Positions 37,468 to 47,317 of a DNA stretch of 64,000 nucleotides are shown here, piece by piece (within the stretch, counting starts at the first letter, position 1; the number at the start of each line of letters is the position of its first letter). Source of the stretch: Enterobacter sp. Bisph1 (lineage in GTDB: Bacteria; Pseudomonadota; Gammaproteobacteria; Enterobacterales; Enterobacteriaceae); assembly GCF_000814905.1 (NCBI RefSeq), contig NZ_JXAG01000023.1:1-64000 (forward strand), read 5' to 3'. The notes under the pieces were generated by a model. That model was given only the letters and a program-made list of their open reading frames with translations. It had not been told where the DNA came from and ran no database searches. Position numbers and translations under genes: made by a program.

Positions 37468-38508
37468 ATGTTTTTCAAACCTACAATAAACCCAAAAAAA
37501 CAGGGCATTTCAGCTGCGATTGAGATGAAGGAAAATACTGAAGAAATATCCGCAAAAACAGTTAATAAATTATTGCAAATTTTGTATGATGACCTCAAAA
37601 ATGCAAACAATATCAGTTATGATAAAAATACGTTAAAATATACTAATGCGCCAGCACATCACGTAACAAGAGATCTTATCCGGCTTTTTATTGCTGTAGC
37701 TGCAGAGAGAAATGCAAGAAACAGGATGGTTGCTGCGGATCGCGCCTATTATTATAGCCGAAATCTTTATATTGGTGTTGTTGAGCGATTACCTGGTTTT
37801 CAGACATGTTGTTTGTTAGTTGAAAAAATGCTTACTAAATATCTTTTTATTTACGAACTGAATAGAGCGAAAGAAATCCTTAATCAAAGTCGTTTTCTGC
37901 AGTCCGATCCCCGTCGTCTGGAGGTACTTAATTTTATTTTAAAGGCCGAAATAATAGTGCAGCAGAAAAATGAGACAATTACTAATAACACTATGATGAA
38001 AATGTATCATATGGGTCTTATTAGAAACACGAATTTACCGGCTTTTAAAACATCAGTTAAGGAATTTATCGAGGTTATCGTTCTTCCTAAAAAAGTTAAA
38101 TTAAAATTATACTCACCCAAAATAATTGTTAAGCGACACGTAAAACATTTCCGACCCTATAGTACGGATCAATTAAAAGCAAATATAGAGGCTTTATTAG
38201 TCGACCTGGGTGCCTTCGACTCATTATATAAAGAGATGGAATTATTAGATAAATTAATGGAACTGTGCCGCGACGATGAAGAGAATTATCCGACCGGAAA
38301 AAAGATTACGCTTTCTTATACAGGTAAACCAGGCCATTTAAACTGGTGGACAAAAGAAGAGTGTCTTGAACACAAATTCCCGCTGATAAACCCGATAGAA
38401 AGGGAAATTCCCAATGAAGAAACCTACAGGTTAGAAGCAAATCAATTACAAAAACGCTATGCCAAACAGCAACAACCGATGCCAGCAGGCGAGGAATCCC
38501 TTGCTTAA
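37468..38508 (+). CDS. Unrecognised island protein family, copy C (intact)
   Basis: Encodes 346 residues, again soluble and Lys/Glu-rich. It keeps the family N terminus FKPTINPKKQGISAAIEMKE, the middle SRFLQSDPRRLEVLNFIL, the FDSLYKEMELLDKLMELCRDDEENYPTGK block, and the C-terminal YTGKPGHLNWWTKEEC and REIPNEETYRLEANQL. Between about residues 60 and 130 it has diverged strongly from A and B (for example NAPAHHVTRDLIRLFIAVAAERNARN). It also carries a 13-residue extra tail, KQQQPMPAGEESLA. AGGAG lies 8 bases before the ATG. Same orientation as A and B; each copy has its own leader, so they may be separately expressed. Confidence 0.8.
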   Translation: MFFKPTINPKKQGISAAIEMKENTEEISAKTVNKLLQILYDDLKNANNISYDKNTLKYTNAPAHHVTRDLIRLFIAVAAERNARNRMVAADRAYYYSRNLYIGVVERLPGFQTCCLLVEKMLTKYLFIYELNRAKEILNQSRFLQSDPRRLEVLNFILKAEIIVQQKNETITNNTMMKMYHMGLIRNTNLPAFKTSVKEFIEVIVLPKKVKLKLYSPKIIVKRHVKHFRPYSTDQLKANIEALLVDLGAFDSLYKEMELLDKLMELCRDDEENYPTGKKITLSYTGKPGHLNWWTKEECLEHKFPLINPIEREIPNEETYRLEANQLQKRYAKQQQPMPAGEESLA

Positions 38509-38856
38509 CCCACCTCGGCTCATGCTTTTGAAACCTTTCATGCCGCTATGCTCGTACAGTAGCCAGCAATTTAATCGGCCCATGCCAGGCGGCTGAACCC
38601 TATTTCCTGGAGTCTGCAAACACAGCCCGATTTGCTGGCTGTACATTGCGCAGATTCAGCCGGAATTCTGCTCGCGGGATAGCCTGCAGCCGCAGCGGCG
38701 CGATAAGAACGGCCGTTTAAGCGGCAAGCACGGTCCCGTGAGCTAAGGGAATAAGCAAAGCGCTGCGAACGGTCGGGTAAATTCGCGTGTTAAACGGAAT
38801 AATGGCGTTGTTCTTTGCCGACAACGCCGTCTTACCGGTTACGCCCGATACATGAC
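38509..38856. other. Right flank of the island, no gene seen
   Basis: 348 bp between copy C and the ybiB stop. The first 100 bp still show traces of the unit's 3' flank (CATGCCGCTATGC; CCTATTTCCTGG). Composition then returns to host-like. GGCGTTGT (38804-38811) pairs with ACAACGCC (38821-38828), a hairpin that could end ybiB or island transcripts, although no good T-run follows on either side. E. coli has ybiC in this interval; I find no ybiC remnant. Confidence 0.55.
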
Positions 38857-39819
38857 TTAAAAGCTTTGCGCTACCCGCGCCAGCCCCTCTTCCAGCGTCG
38901 CCGTTTCGCCCGTCGCCAACAGGCAGCAGGCGAGCTGGATTTTTAGGGATTCCGGCACCGCTTCACTCCCGGCCAGACAACGTTCGGTCCAGCGCGCGGT
39001 ACTCTCCGCATCTTTCGCCGCGCCGCCCGTTGCCACCGGCGCATCGTCGCTACGCGCAAACAGCACGCGCTGGCCCTGCGCATCAATGAGATTTATCTGC
39101 GGACAGCGCTGTGGGTTGGCATACACCTCCCCTTCCGTACCCTGCATTAGCAGGCCGCGTCCGCCAATATCGCTAAAAAATTTCCCGACCCGGGCAATGT
39201 ATTCGGGATGTGACACGCTGGAGAGGCGCAGCGCTGCCGATTGATCAAACGGCGTGGCCAGTTTGGCCAGCGTATGGGCACTGTTACGCACGCCCATTCG
39301 CCAGCGCATTGCCAGCTGTTTTTCAAGCGGCGGGCACAGTGCGCTTACGGGCATGTAAACCGGTTGATGCCCCTCAAGCTTTGCCTGTGCCTGACCGGCA
39401 TGCAGCGTCGGATCAATGCCTAACAGCTGGAAAATGGTCTGTGTGACAACGCGCGTCGGATCCTCGCTCACGCCATGCACCAACACCGGGAATCCCAGCT
39501 TATTGAGCAGTATCGCCAGCAGCGGCGTTAAGTTCGCCTGCTTACGCGCGCCGTTGTAGCTGGGAATGACAATCGGCATCGGCTTTGCGACCGGCGGCGT
39601 CAGTTTCAGGGTGTGCTGCTGCATCGCTTCGTAAAAGCCGAGCATCTCCGCTTCCCCTTCCCCTTTAATGCGTAAGGCAATCAGAATGCTGCCCATCTCC
39701 AGATCCGGTACGTCGCCGTTGAGCATTTGCAGATACAGATCGCGGGCGGTATCAAAATCCAGATCGCGGGCGTGAAGCTTTCCACGACCAATTTCTTTAA
39801 TAATTTTACGGTAATCCAT
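38857..39819 (-). CDS. ybiB: YbiB, TrpD2-type nucleic-acid-binding protein
   Basis: Encodes 320 residues, the E. coli length. It has the anthranilate phosphoribosyltransferase (TrpD) fold, including IPSYNGARKQANLTPLLAILL and the helical N-terminal domain, but is not a biosynthetic enzyme; the E. coli protein binds DNA and RNA through a basic groove. It follows dinG by 24 bp on the same strand, so both are probably made from the SOS-controlled dinG promoter, as in E. coli. Confidence 0.95.
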   Translation of the reverse strand: MDYRKIIKEIGRGKLHARDLDFDTARDLYLQMLNGDVPDLEMGSILIALRIKGEGEAEMLGFYEAMQQHTLKLTPPVAKPMPIVIPSYNGARKQANLTPLLAILLNKLGFPVLVHGVSEDPTRVVTQTIFQLLGIDPTLHAGQAQAKLEGHQPVYMPVSALCPPLEKQLAMRWRMGVRNSAHTLAKLATPFDQSAALRLSSVSHPEYIARVGKFFSDIGGRGLLMQGTEGEVYANPQRCPQINLIDAQGQRVLFARSDDAPVATGGAAKDAESTARWTERCLAGSEAVPESLKIQLACCLLATGETATLEEGLARVAQSF

Positions 39820-39843
39820 GGCGACTCCTTACGGCTCACATCG

Positions 39844-41985
39844 TTAACGGCGTTTGCGGCGCTTCTGTTCGGGTTTCTTCACTATAACGTCCGGCATTGC
39901 CGGTTGTGAAATAGGAAACACCGGTAGCGCATCGAGCAGCCGTTTACCGTAGCTTTTCGTCAGCAACCGCTTATCGTAGATCACCACTTCCCCGCGACAG
40001 CCGTGGCTGCGGATAAGCCTTCCCACCTGCTGGATAAGGTTGAACGACGCGCTGGGCAGGCTCTGCACTTCAAAAGGGTAACGATTCAGGCTTTTCAGCC
40101 ACTCGCCTTCGGTAATAACCACCGGGCTGTCGATGGGCGGAAAGGCGATTTTATGGATATGCACCTGCGTGAGGTAATCCCCTTTCAGATCCAGCCCTTC
40201 GGCAAAGGATTGCAGGCCCACCAGCACGCTGCGCTCGCCTTCATCAATACGTTTACGATGCAGTTCCACCAGCCGGTAGCGGGGTTTATCGCCCTGCACC
40301 AGCAGCAGTAAGCGCAGGTCAGCGACATAGGTTAAGAAGAGCTGCATCGCGCGCTGGCTGGCGAACAGCACCAGCATACCGCGGTGCGCTTTACTTTCTA
40401 CCTGCTCGCGAAACCAGGTCGCCATTTCCGCGATATGCTGCTCCTCATTTTCCATCAGCGGCTCGTAGCGCATCTGCGGAATAACAATTTTTCCCTGCTC
40501 GACATGGTTAAAGGGTGAGTCAAGGGTAACAAAGCGATCGCCGGCCTTCTCTTTTAAGCCACTCATCTCCTGCAGGCGATTAAAACTATTCAGGGAACGT
40601 AACGTCGCCGACGTCACCACAATGTGCGGCACGCTGCGCCAGAGCAGCTTTTCCAGCTGATCGCTCACGCGGATGCCCACACAATGGAACAGCAAATGCA
40701 GCTGACCGTCGCGCACTTCACGGGTGACCCATTTCGAGACCGGTGCGCCGGAGGCCTGCGCCATCGAGGCCAGCCGCCAGAGTTTGCTTTGACTCTCAAA
40801 CATGCCCAGCGCGCGGTTCATCTGCAGAATCAGCCGGTGCAGGCGCACAATATCGTGGCTGCCGGTCTTCTCGCTCAGGTCGTTAAGAAACAGTTCCGAC
40901 AGCCCGCGCAGCATTTCGGTCAGCTTTGCCAGCCGCTGACAAATCTCCATCACCTCAGCGGGCAGTTCACCCATCGCGAAACGGTATTCCGCCGCCTGAC
41001 CCGCAGGAAGATAGAGGTTGAGAATATTATTTAGCGAGGTGATAAGGTCGTACAGCTCTTCACAATGCGCGTTAAGCCGCTCCGGCGTCGCCAGCGGCGG
41101 CAAGGTTTTCGGGCGAAATTGCTCAAGGCAGGTCGCCACCAGTTTGGTAAACAGGTCGAGCTGGAGATGGTACCAGGCCGCGGTAATTTCCGCCGACATC
41201 TCCAGCGCGTCGCGCGCCACATCCGGCAGGTGATGACCTTCATCCAGCACCAATAAGAGATTTTTGGGCTCCGGCAGCACCGCTTCGCTCTCCATCGCTG
41301 CCATCACCAGCGCGTGATTCGCCACCACCACTTCCGCCTCCTGAATTTCGCGGCGGGCGACAAAAAAGGGACATTCGCGGTAGTAGTGGCAGTTGCGGTT
41401 CAGGCAGCTGGCTTTATCGGTACTAAGACGACGCCATAAATCATCGCTTATCGCCTTGTCGGTGTGATCGCGCAAGCCGTCCCATTTATAGCTGTCGAGA
41501 TCGGCTTTCAGCGCCGCACAACGCTTCTGCTCTTCCTGGTTGCCGGGGGTTAGTTCATCGTCGAGAAATGCGAGCAGATCCTGCTGGTTCGGCTCGCTGC
41601 TGGCCAGCGCCGCCAGGTTGCGCGGACAGACATAACGTCCGCGGCCAAAGGCGGCGGTAAAGCGCAAATCGGGGATAATTTTACGCAGCAGCGGCAAATC
41701 TTTGCTGAAAATCTGATCCTGCAGCGCCACGTTAGCCGTGCTGACTACCAGGGTTTTTTGCTCTTCGCGGGCGATGGCGATGCCCGGCAGCAAATAGGAG
41801 AGGGTTTTGCCCACGCCCGTTGGCGCTTCGATCGCCAGATGCCGACCTTCATCGCCCGCCAGCGTTTTTGCCACATCGGCGATCATCTGTCGCTGCGGCG
41901 CACGGGGAATAAAGTCCGGGATCTGTTGTTGCAACGCCTTATACCAGGCGGCGATCTGCGCTTTTAACGCGGCGGTAAGGGCCAT
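39844..41985 (-). CDS. dinG: DinG, SOS-induced 5'-3' DNA helicase with an iron-sulfur cluster
   Basis: Encodes 713 residues. Walker A IEAPTGVGKT near residue 50, DEAH-like box VLDEGHHLPD, and the C-terminal helicase motif NLIQQVGRLIRS are present. The Fe-S cluster Cys residues are in YVCPRNL, SCLNRNCHYYRECPFF (XPD-family arrangement). DinG unwinds R-loops and other barriers to replication. The 20-bp LexA box sits 15 bp before the ATG. Forms an operon with ybiB. Confidence 0.97.
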   Translation of the reverse strand: MALTAALKAQIAAWYKALQQQIPDFIPRAPQRQMIADVAKTLAGDEGRHLAIEAPTGVGKTLSYLLPGIAIAREEQKTLVVSTANVALQDQIFSKDLPLLRKIIPDLRFTAAFGRGRYVCPRNLAALASSEPNQQDLLAFLDDELTPGNQEEQKRCAALKADLDSYKWDGLRDHTDKAISDDLWRRLSTDKASCLNRNCHYYRECPFFVARREIQEAEVVVANHALVMAAMESEAVLPEPKNLLLVLDEGHHLPDVARDALEMSAEITAAWYHLQLDLFTKLVATCLEQFRPKTLPPLATPERLNAHCEELYDLITSLNNILNLYLPAGQAAEYRFAMGELPAEVMEICQRLAKLTEMLRGLSELFLNDLSEKTGSHDIVRLHRLILQMNRALGMFESQSKLWRLASMAQASGAPVSKWVTREVRDGQLHLLFHCVGIRVSDQLEKLLWRSVPHIVVTSATLRSLNSFNRLQEMSGLKEKAGDRFVTLDSPFNHVEQGKIVIPQMRYEPLMENEEQHIAEMATWFREQVESKAHRGMLVLFASQRAMQLFLTYVADLRLLLLVQGDKPRYRLVELHRKRIDEGERSVLVGLQSFAEGLDLKGDYLTQVHIHKIAFPPIDSPVVITEGEWLKSLNRYPFEVQSLPSASFNLIQQVGRLIRSHGCRGEVVIYDKRLLTKSYGKRLLDALPVFPISQPAMPDVIVKKPEQKRRKRR

Positions 41986-41999
41986 GAGCTAACCTGAAA

Positions 42000-42019
42000 T
42001 ACTGTATAAACAGCCACTA
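42000..42019. promoter_or_regulatory. LexA box of dinG
   Basis: Read on the minus strand the site is TAGTGGCTGTTTATACAGTA: a strong right half (ATACAGTA) and a weak left half. The E. coli dinG box has the same asymmetric form. It is 15 bp upstream of the dinG start. Confidence 0.8.
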
Positions 42020-42144
42020 TTGTGGCATTTTTAACGCCCGCTGGGTAACCCTTTTTACCGCGATGGAAGCGCGCTCGCGAATATTTTGTCCCTGACGAAT
42101 TCAGGCTATTTATGCGCGGACGGTTTCAGCAGACGAGGGGTAAA

Positions 42145-42177
42145 TAGAAAAGAACGCGCCAGACAGGCTGGCGCGTT
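42145..42177 (-). terminator. Terminator of rhlE
   Basis: AACGCGCCAG (42153-42162) pairs with CTGGCGCGTT (42168-42177). Read leftward, after the rhlE stop at 42189, the stem is followed by CTTTTCTATTT. Confidence 0.8.
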
Positions 42178-42188
42178 TTGTAGGCGGA

Positions 42189-43673
42189 TCAAACGGCGGA
42201 GGACGGTTTACGCGGGCGACGACGGCGGGCACCGTTACCGGCTGGCTTGCCCTGATTGTCACGCGGCGCTTGCGCGTTACCGCTGCCACCATCAAGACGA
42301 CGGGAGCCACCTTCGCTACGACGCGGCGCTTGACCCTCGCCTTCGCTACGGCGTGGCGTACGCGGCTTTTGCCCTTCGCTTTCGCTGCGGCGCGGCGAGC
42401 GTGCTTTCTGCCCTTCGCCCTCGCTGCGACGCGGTGCGGATTGACCACGACCGCCGCCGCCCTGTGAGCGACCGCTACCCTGACGACCGCCGCCCTGGCC
42501 ACGACCGTTTTGAATCGGCTCGGCTTTAATCGACGGATCCGGCTCATACCCTTCGATGGCAATGCGCGGGATCTCTTTTTTCAGCAGGCGTTCAATATCG
42601 CGCAGCAGTTTATGTTCATCCACACACACCAGCGACAGCGCTTCGCCCGTCGCCGCTGCACGACCGGTGCGGCCAATACGGTGAACATAATCTTCCGGCA
42701 CGTTCGGCAACTCATAGTTCACCACGTGCGGCAGCTCTTCAATATCGAGGCCGCGCGCGGCGATGTCCGTTGCCACCAGCACGCGAATATCGCCAGATTT
42801 GAACTCTGCCAGCGCACGCGTACGCGCACCCTGGCTCTTATTGCCATGAATAGCCGCGCTGGAAATGCCGTCTTTATTCAGCTGTTCCGCCAGGTGATTG
42901 GCACCGTGTTTGGTGCGGGTGAAGACCAGCACCTGCTGCCAGTTCCCTTCGCCTATCATCTGCGACAGCAGCTCGCGTTTGCGTTTTTTATCCACCAGGT
43001 GCACATGCTGGGTAATCTGCTCGGATGCAGTGTTGCGGCGCGCAACTTCGATTTCCAGCGGATTACGCAGCAGCTTTTCCGCCAGCTGTTTGATCTCGTC
43101 GGAGAAGGTCGCCGAGAACAGCAGGTTCTGACGCTTTGCCGGCAATTTTGCCAGCACGCGGCGAATATCATGGATAAAGCCCATATCCAGCATACGGTCG
43201 GCTTCGTCGAGCACCAGGATTTCCACGCTATCGAGTTTCAGCGCATTTTGGTGTTCCAGATCCAGCAAGCGGCCTGGCGTGGCCACCAGCACATCAACGC
43301 CGCTGCGCAGTTTCATCATCTGCGGGTTAATGCTGACGCCGCCGAATACCACCATTGAGCGGAGATTCAGGTACTTACTGTATTCTTGTACGTTCTCACC
43401 CACCTGCGCTGCCAGCTCGCGGGTCGGCGTTAAGATCAATGCCCGAATCGGGCGGCGGCCTTTGGCATGGGGCTCGTTTTGCACCAAACGCTGCAGCAGC
43501 GGCAGGGTAAAACCTGCGGTTTTACCGGTACCGGTCTGAGCGCTTGCCATCAGGTCGCGGCCTTGCAGCACCGCCGGGATAGCCTGCTGCTGAATAGGGG
43601 TCGGCTGAAGATAACCCTGCTCGGTAACCGCGCGCAGGATTTCTGAATTCAGGCCAAGAGTATCAAAAGACAT
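42189..43673 (-). CDS. rhlE: RhlE, DEAD-box RNA helicase
   Basis: Encodes 494 residues from [16 protein letters not shown]; an in-frame extension of 26 residues to 43751 is rejected, as it lacks homology and a ribosome site. All helicase motifs are visible: Q motif ([13 protein letters not shown]), [36 protein letters not shown] and HRIGRTGR. The C-terminal tail (from about 390) is Gly/Arg- and Ser-rich and contains at least three PRRSEGEGQ-type repeats (residues about 422-466), longer and more regular than in E. coli. RhlE acts in ribosome assembly and RNA turnover. Confidence 0.96.
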   Translation of the reverse strand: MSFDTLGLNSEILRAVTEQGYLQPTPIQQQAIPAVLQGRDLMASAQTGTGKTAGFTLPLLQRLVQNEPHAKGRRPIRALILTPTRELAAQVGENVQEYSKYLNLRSMVVFGGVSINPQMMKLRSGVDVLVATPGRLLDLEHQNALKLDSVEILVLDEADRMLDMGFIHDIRRVLAKLPAKRQNLLFSATFSDEIKQLAEKLLRNPLEIEVARRNTASEQITQHVHLVDKKRKRELLSQMIGEGNWQQVLVFTRTKHGANHLAEQLNKDGISSAAIHGNKSQGARTRALAEFKSGDIRVLVATDIAARGLDIEELPHVVNYELPNVPEDYVHRIGRTGRAAATGEALSLVCVDEHKLLRDIERLLKKEIPRIAIEGYEPDPSIKAEPIQNGRGQGGGRQGSGRSQGGGGRGQSAPRRSEGEGQKARSPRRSESEGQKPRTPRRSEGEGQAPRRSEGGSRRLDGGSGNAQAPRDNQGKPAGNGARRRRPRKPSSAV

Positions 43674-43871
43674 AACAACTCCGCACCGCCCCGACCTGTA
43701 AACAGGTGTAGTTTTCGAGGAGATAATAATTTGGCTAATGACAAAAACCACAGTGTCATGAAGGGGCGGAGTGTATCAGCTTTTGTGATCGCACGCATAA
43801 AATATCCCTCATGACGCCACGGGAGCATTTTTTGCTCACCACCTCACTGGACAAGCTTAAATAATAACCAT

Positions 43872-43899
43872 AAAGTTAATCAATCGATTGATTAACTTT
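43872..43899. promoter_or_regulatory. Perfect 28-bp palindrome, likely CecR operator
   Basis: AAAGTTAATCAATC (43872-43885) is followed at once by its exact reverse complement (43886-43899). It lies 10 bp upstream of the cecR start codon, between cecR and the divergent rhlE. TetR-family regulators bind palindromes of this kind; CecR (YbiH) in E. coli controls both rhlE and its own operon with ybhGFSR, which this position would allow. Confidence 0.85.
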
Positions 43900-43909
43900 T
43901 ATCAATGTC

Positions 43910-44584
43910 ATGCATACATTACCGACCACCAGTAAAGGTGAACAGGCCCGCAAACAGCTCATTGCCGCAGCACTCGCGCAGTTTGGCGAATACGGCTTAC
44001 ATGCCACTACCCGCGATATTGCCGCGCTGGCCGGGCAGAACATCGCTTCTATTACCTACTATTTTGGCTCGAAAGAGGATTTATATCTCGCCTGCGCCCG
44101 GTGGATTGCCGATTTTATTAGCGACAATTTCCGCCCGCACGTGCAAGCCGCCGAAGAGCTGCTTGCCCAGCCCTCGGCGGATAAAGCCGCCATCCGTGAG
44201 CTGATTCACCGCGCCTGTAAGAATATGATTGTGCTGTTGACCCATGATGAGACGCTCAATCTGAGCAAATTTATTTCGCGCGAGCAGCTCTCACCCACTC
44301 ATGCTTACCAGCTGGTGCATAACCAGGTTATTGCCCCGCTGCACAGCCATTTTACCGCCCTGCTCGCGGCCTATACCGGGCGCGACGCCACCGATATACA
44401 AACCATTATTCACACCCATGCTCTAATCGGGCAGATCCTCGCTTTTCGCCTCGGGCGAGAAACCATTTTGTTGCGCGCCGGCTGGACGCAATTTGATGAA
44501 GAGAAAGCGGCGCTGATTTATCAGGTCATCACCTGCCATATCGATCTTATCTTACAAGGATTAACGAACAGGAGTTCAACGTAA
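43910..44584 (+). CDS. cecR: CecR (YbiH), TetR-family regulator
   Basis: Encodes 224 residues (E. coli 223). N-terminal TetR helix-turn-helix: [38 protein letters not shown] (residues about 23-60). The C-terminal domain is the CecR-type ligand pocket with [21 protein letters not shown]. It represses the ybhGFSR exporter and rhlE in E. coli and affects sensitivity to cefoperazone and chloramphenicol. The stop overlaps the ybhG start by one base (TAATG), so they are coupled. Confidence 0.95.
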   Translation: MHTLPTTSKGEQARKQLIAAALAQFGEYGLHATTRDIAALAGQNIASITYYFGSKEDLYLACARWIADFISDNFRPHVQAAEELLAQPSADKAAIRELIHRACKNMIVLLTHDETLNLSKFISREQLSPTHAYQLVHNQVIAPLHSHFTALLAAYTGRDATDIQTIIHTHALIGQILAFRLGRETILLRAGWTQFDEEKAALIYQVITCHIDLILQGLTNRSST

Positions 44585-45585
44585 TGAAGATGAAAAAACC
44601 TCTCGTCGTGACGCTGATAGTTGTCGTGCTCCTCGCCGCCCTCGGCGGCGGCTGGATGTGGTATCAGCGTCAACAAGACCGCCCGCTCACCCTGTACGGT
44701 AATGTCGATATCCGTACGGTGAATTTAAGCTTCCGCGTTGGCGGGCGACTCGCTGCGCTTATGGTGGATGAGGGCGATGCGATACGTGCCGGGCAAACGC
44801 TGGGTGAGATCGATAAAGCGCCTTACGAAAATGCGCTATTGCAGGCAAAAGCCAATGTTGCGGCAGCCCAGGCGAAATACTCTCTGGCGAGCGCCGGTTA
44901 CCGCGCGGAAGAGATAGCCCAGGCCGTCTCTGCAGTGCGCCAGGCGCAAGCAGCCTATGATTATGCGCAGAACTTTTATCAGCGCCAGCAAGGGTTGATG
45001 AACAGTAGAGCGATATCGGCCAACGATCTGGAAAACGCGCGTTCAGCCCGCGACCAGGCGCAGGCCAGCCTCAAATCAGCGCAGGATAAACTGAGCCAGT
45101 ACCGCGCCGGTAACCGCCCGCAAGAGATAGCCCAGGCAAAAGCGAGCCTGGAGCAGGCCGAAGCCGCCCTTGCGCAGGCGCAGTTGGATCTTCATGACAC
45201 CACGTTGCTAGCGCCAAGTAACGGCACCGTGCTGACGCGCGCCGTTGAGCCAGGCAGCATGCTCAGCGCCGGCAGCACCGTCTTTACCCTTTCGTTAACG
45301 CGCCCGGTTTGGGTGCGTGCCTATATTGATGAGCGCAATCTGCACCTCGCGCAGCCGGGACAAGCGATCCTGCTCTATACCGATGGCCGTCCCGATAAGC
45401 CCTATCACGGTAAAATTGGCTTTGTCTCGCCTACCGCAGAGTTCACCCCGAAAACCGTAGAGACCCCGGATCTGCGCACCGACCTGGTCTATCGACTGCG
45501 CATTATCGTTACCGATGCTGACGACAGCCTGCGCCAGGGGATGCCGGTGACGCTGCGCTTTAGCGACGAGGCGCACCATGAATGA
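44584..45585 (+). CDS. ybhG: YbhG, HlyD-family adaptor of the YbhFSR exporter
   Basis: Encodes 333 residues, close to E. coli YbhG (332). One N-terminal membrane helix (about 6-26) is followed by a biotinyl-lipoyl segment ([20 protein letters not shown] and [20 protein letters not shown]) and a coiled coil rich in Gln and Ala (about 85-200). The C-terminal [28 protein letters not shown] is the family end. It joins the inner-membrane ABC exporter to an outer-membrane channel, probably TolC. ATG 44590 is an alternative start two codons later. Overlaps ybhF by 8 bp. Confidence 0.95.
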   Translation: MKMKKPLVVTLIVVVLLAALGGGWMWYQRQQDRPLTLYGNVDIRTVNLSFRVGGRLAALMVDEGDAIRAGQTLGEIDKAPYENALLQAKANVAAAQAKYSLASAGYRAEEIAQAVSAVRQAQAAYDYAQNFYQRQQGLMNSRAISANDLENARSARDQAQASLKSAQDKLSQYRAGNRPQEIAQAKASLEQAEAALAQAQLDLHDTTLLAPSNGTVLTRAVEPGSMLSAGSTVFTLSLTRPVWVRAYIDERNLHLAQPGQAILLYTDGRPDKPYHGKIGFVSPTAEFTPKTVETPDLRTDLVYRLRIIVTDADDSLRQGMPVTLRFSDEAHHE

Positions 45586-47317
45586 CGCAGCGATACATCT
45601 TCGCGGTCTGGTAAAACGGTTCGCGGGCATGGACAAGCCCGCCGTCGCGCGGCTGGATTGTGACATTCACGCCGGGTATGTCACCGGGTTGGTGGGCCCT
45701 GACGGCGCAGGAAAAACCACCTTAATGCGCATGCTGGCAGGGTTGATGCGCCCGGATGAAGGCAGCGCGCAGGTGCTGGGACTCGATCCCATCGCCAATG
45801 ACAGCGAACTGCACGCGATGCTCGGTTATATGCCGCAGAAGTTTGGTCTGTATGAAGATTTAACGGTAATAGAGAACCTTAATCTGTATGCCGATTTGCG
45901 CAGCGTCACCGGCGAGCAGCGCCGCCAGATATTTGCCCGCCTGCTGGAGTTTACCGCCCTGGCGCCCTTTACCGGACGGCTGGCGGGAAAACTCTCCGGC
46001 GGTATGAAGCAGAAACTGGGACTGGCCTGTACGTTAGTTGGCGAACCGAAAGTGTTGCTGCTCGATGAGCCAGGCGTCGGCGTCGATCCCATTTCGCGGC
46101 GTGAACTGTGGCAAATGGTGCATGAGCTGGCGGGCGACGGAATGTTGATCCTCTGGAGCACCTCCTATCTGGATGAAGCGGAACAGTGTCGTGACGTGTT
46201 ATTGATGAACGAAGGCGAACTGCTCTATCAGGGCGAGCCGAAAGCCCTGACGCAGACTATGGCCGGGCGCAGCTTTCTGGTCTCCAGCCCTGATGAAAAT
46301 AACCGGCGACTGCTGCGCCGCATCCTGCGCCAGCCGCAGGTCAGCGACGGCATGATTCAGGGGCGCTCCGTGCGCATGATCCTGAAAAAAGATGCGCAGC
46401 CGCAGACTGTGCAGCAGGCAGAACAGATGCCAGCGTTAGAGATTGAGGAGACGGCACCGCGTTTCGAAGATGCATTTATCGATCTGCTTGGCGGCGCGGG
46501 TACGGCAGAATCACCGCTCGGGGCGATTCTGCACACGGTGGAAGGCAGCGCGGAAGAGACGGTGATTGAAGCCAAATCCCTGACTAAACGGTTTGGTGAT
46601 TTCGCCGCCACCGATAACGTTAATTTCGCCGTTAAGCGCGGGGAGATTTTCGGCCTGCTCGGCCCAAACGGCGCGGGGAAATCAACCACCTTTAAGATGA
46701 TGTGCGGCTTACTGGTGCCGAGCGATGGCCAGGCGCTGGTACTGAATATGGACCTGAAAGTCAGCTCCGGCAAAGCGCGCCAGCATCTGGGCTATATGGC
46801 GCAAAAATTCTCCCTTTACGGCAACCTGACGGTGGAGCAGAACCTGCGTTTCTTCTCCGGCGTCTATGGCCTGCGCGGGCGAGCACAAAGTGAAAAAATC
46901 GCGCGGATGAGCGAGGCTTTTGGGCTAAAAAGCATTAGTCATCATGCCACCGATGAACTGCCCCTCGGCTTTAAGCAGCGGCTGGCGCTGGCCTGTTCGC
47001 TGATGCATGAACCGGATATTCTGTTTCTTGATGAGCCAACGTCCGGCGTCGATCCGTTGACGCGCCGCGAGTTTTGGCTACATATCAATAGCATGGTGGA
47101 AAAAGGCGTGACCGTAATGGTCACCACGCACTTTATGGATGAAGCAGAGTATTGCGATCGCATTGGGCTGGTCTATCGCGGGAAGTTAATCGCCAGCGGT
47201 ACGCCGGATGCCCTGAAAGCCCAAACTGCCGATGAGGCGCATCCGGATCCCACCATGGAGCACGCGTTTATCACGCTGATTCATAACTGGGATAAGGAGC
47301 ATCACGATGCGCGTTAA
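45578..47317 (+). CDS. ybhF: YbhF, ABC exporter ATPase with two nucleotide-binding domains
   Basis: Encodes 579 residues (E. coli 578). Domain 1: [14 protein letters not shown], signature [23 protein letters not shown]. Domain 2 (from about 330): [14 protein letters not shown], signature [13 protein letters not shown] (non-canonical), [11 protein letters not shown] and [12 protein letters not shown]. It energises export by the YbhS/YbhR permeases; in E. coli the complex exports some drugs, and Na+ or Li+ with weaker evidence. Overlaps ybhS by 11 bp. Confidence 0.95.
   Translation: MNDAAIHLRGLVKRFAGMDKPAVARLDCDIHAGYVTGLVGPDGAGKTTLMRMLAGLMRPDEGSAQVLGLDPIANDSELHAMLGYMPQKFGLYEDLTVIENLNLYADLRSVTGEQRRQIFARLLEFTALAPFTGRLAGKLSGGMKQKLGLACTLVGEPKVLLLDEPGVGVDPISRRELWQMVHELAGDGMLILWSTSYLDEAEQCRDVLLMNEGELLYQGEPKALTQTMAGRSFLVSSPDENNRRLLRRILRQPQVSDGMIQGRSVRMILKKDAQPQTVQQAEQMPALEIEETAPRFEDAFIDLLGGAGTAESPLGAILHTVEGSAEETVIEAKSLTKRFGDFAATDNVNFAVKRGEIFGLLGPNGAGKSTTFKMMCGLLVPSDGQALVLNMDLKVSSGKARQHLGYMAQKFSLYGNLTVEQNLRFFSGVYGLRGRAQSEKIARMSEAFGLKSISHHATDELPLGFKQRLALACSLMHEPDILFLDEPTSGVDPLTRREFWLHINSMVEKGVTVMVTTHFMDEAEYCDRIGLVYRGKLIASGTPDALKAQTADEAHPDPTMEHAFITLIHNWDKEHHDAR

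Noticed and set aside
42300-42470. CRISPR-like direct repeats
   Set aside because: They are in-frame codon repeats of the rhlE tail, without regular unique spacers.
42510-43358. Open frame of 282 codons on the plus strand inside rhlE
   Set aside because: Antisense shadow of conserved helicase motifs; no ribosome site.
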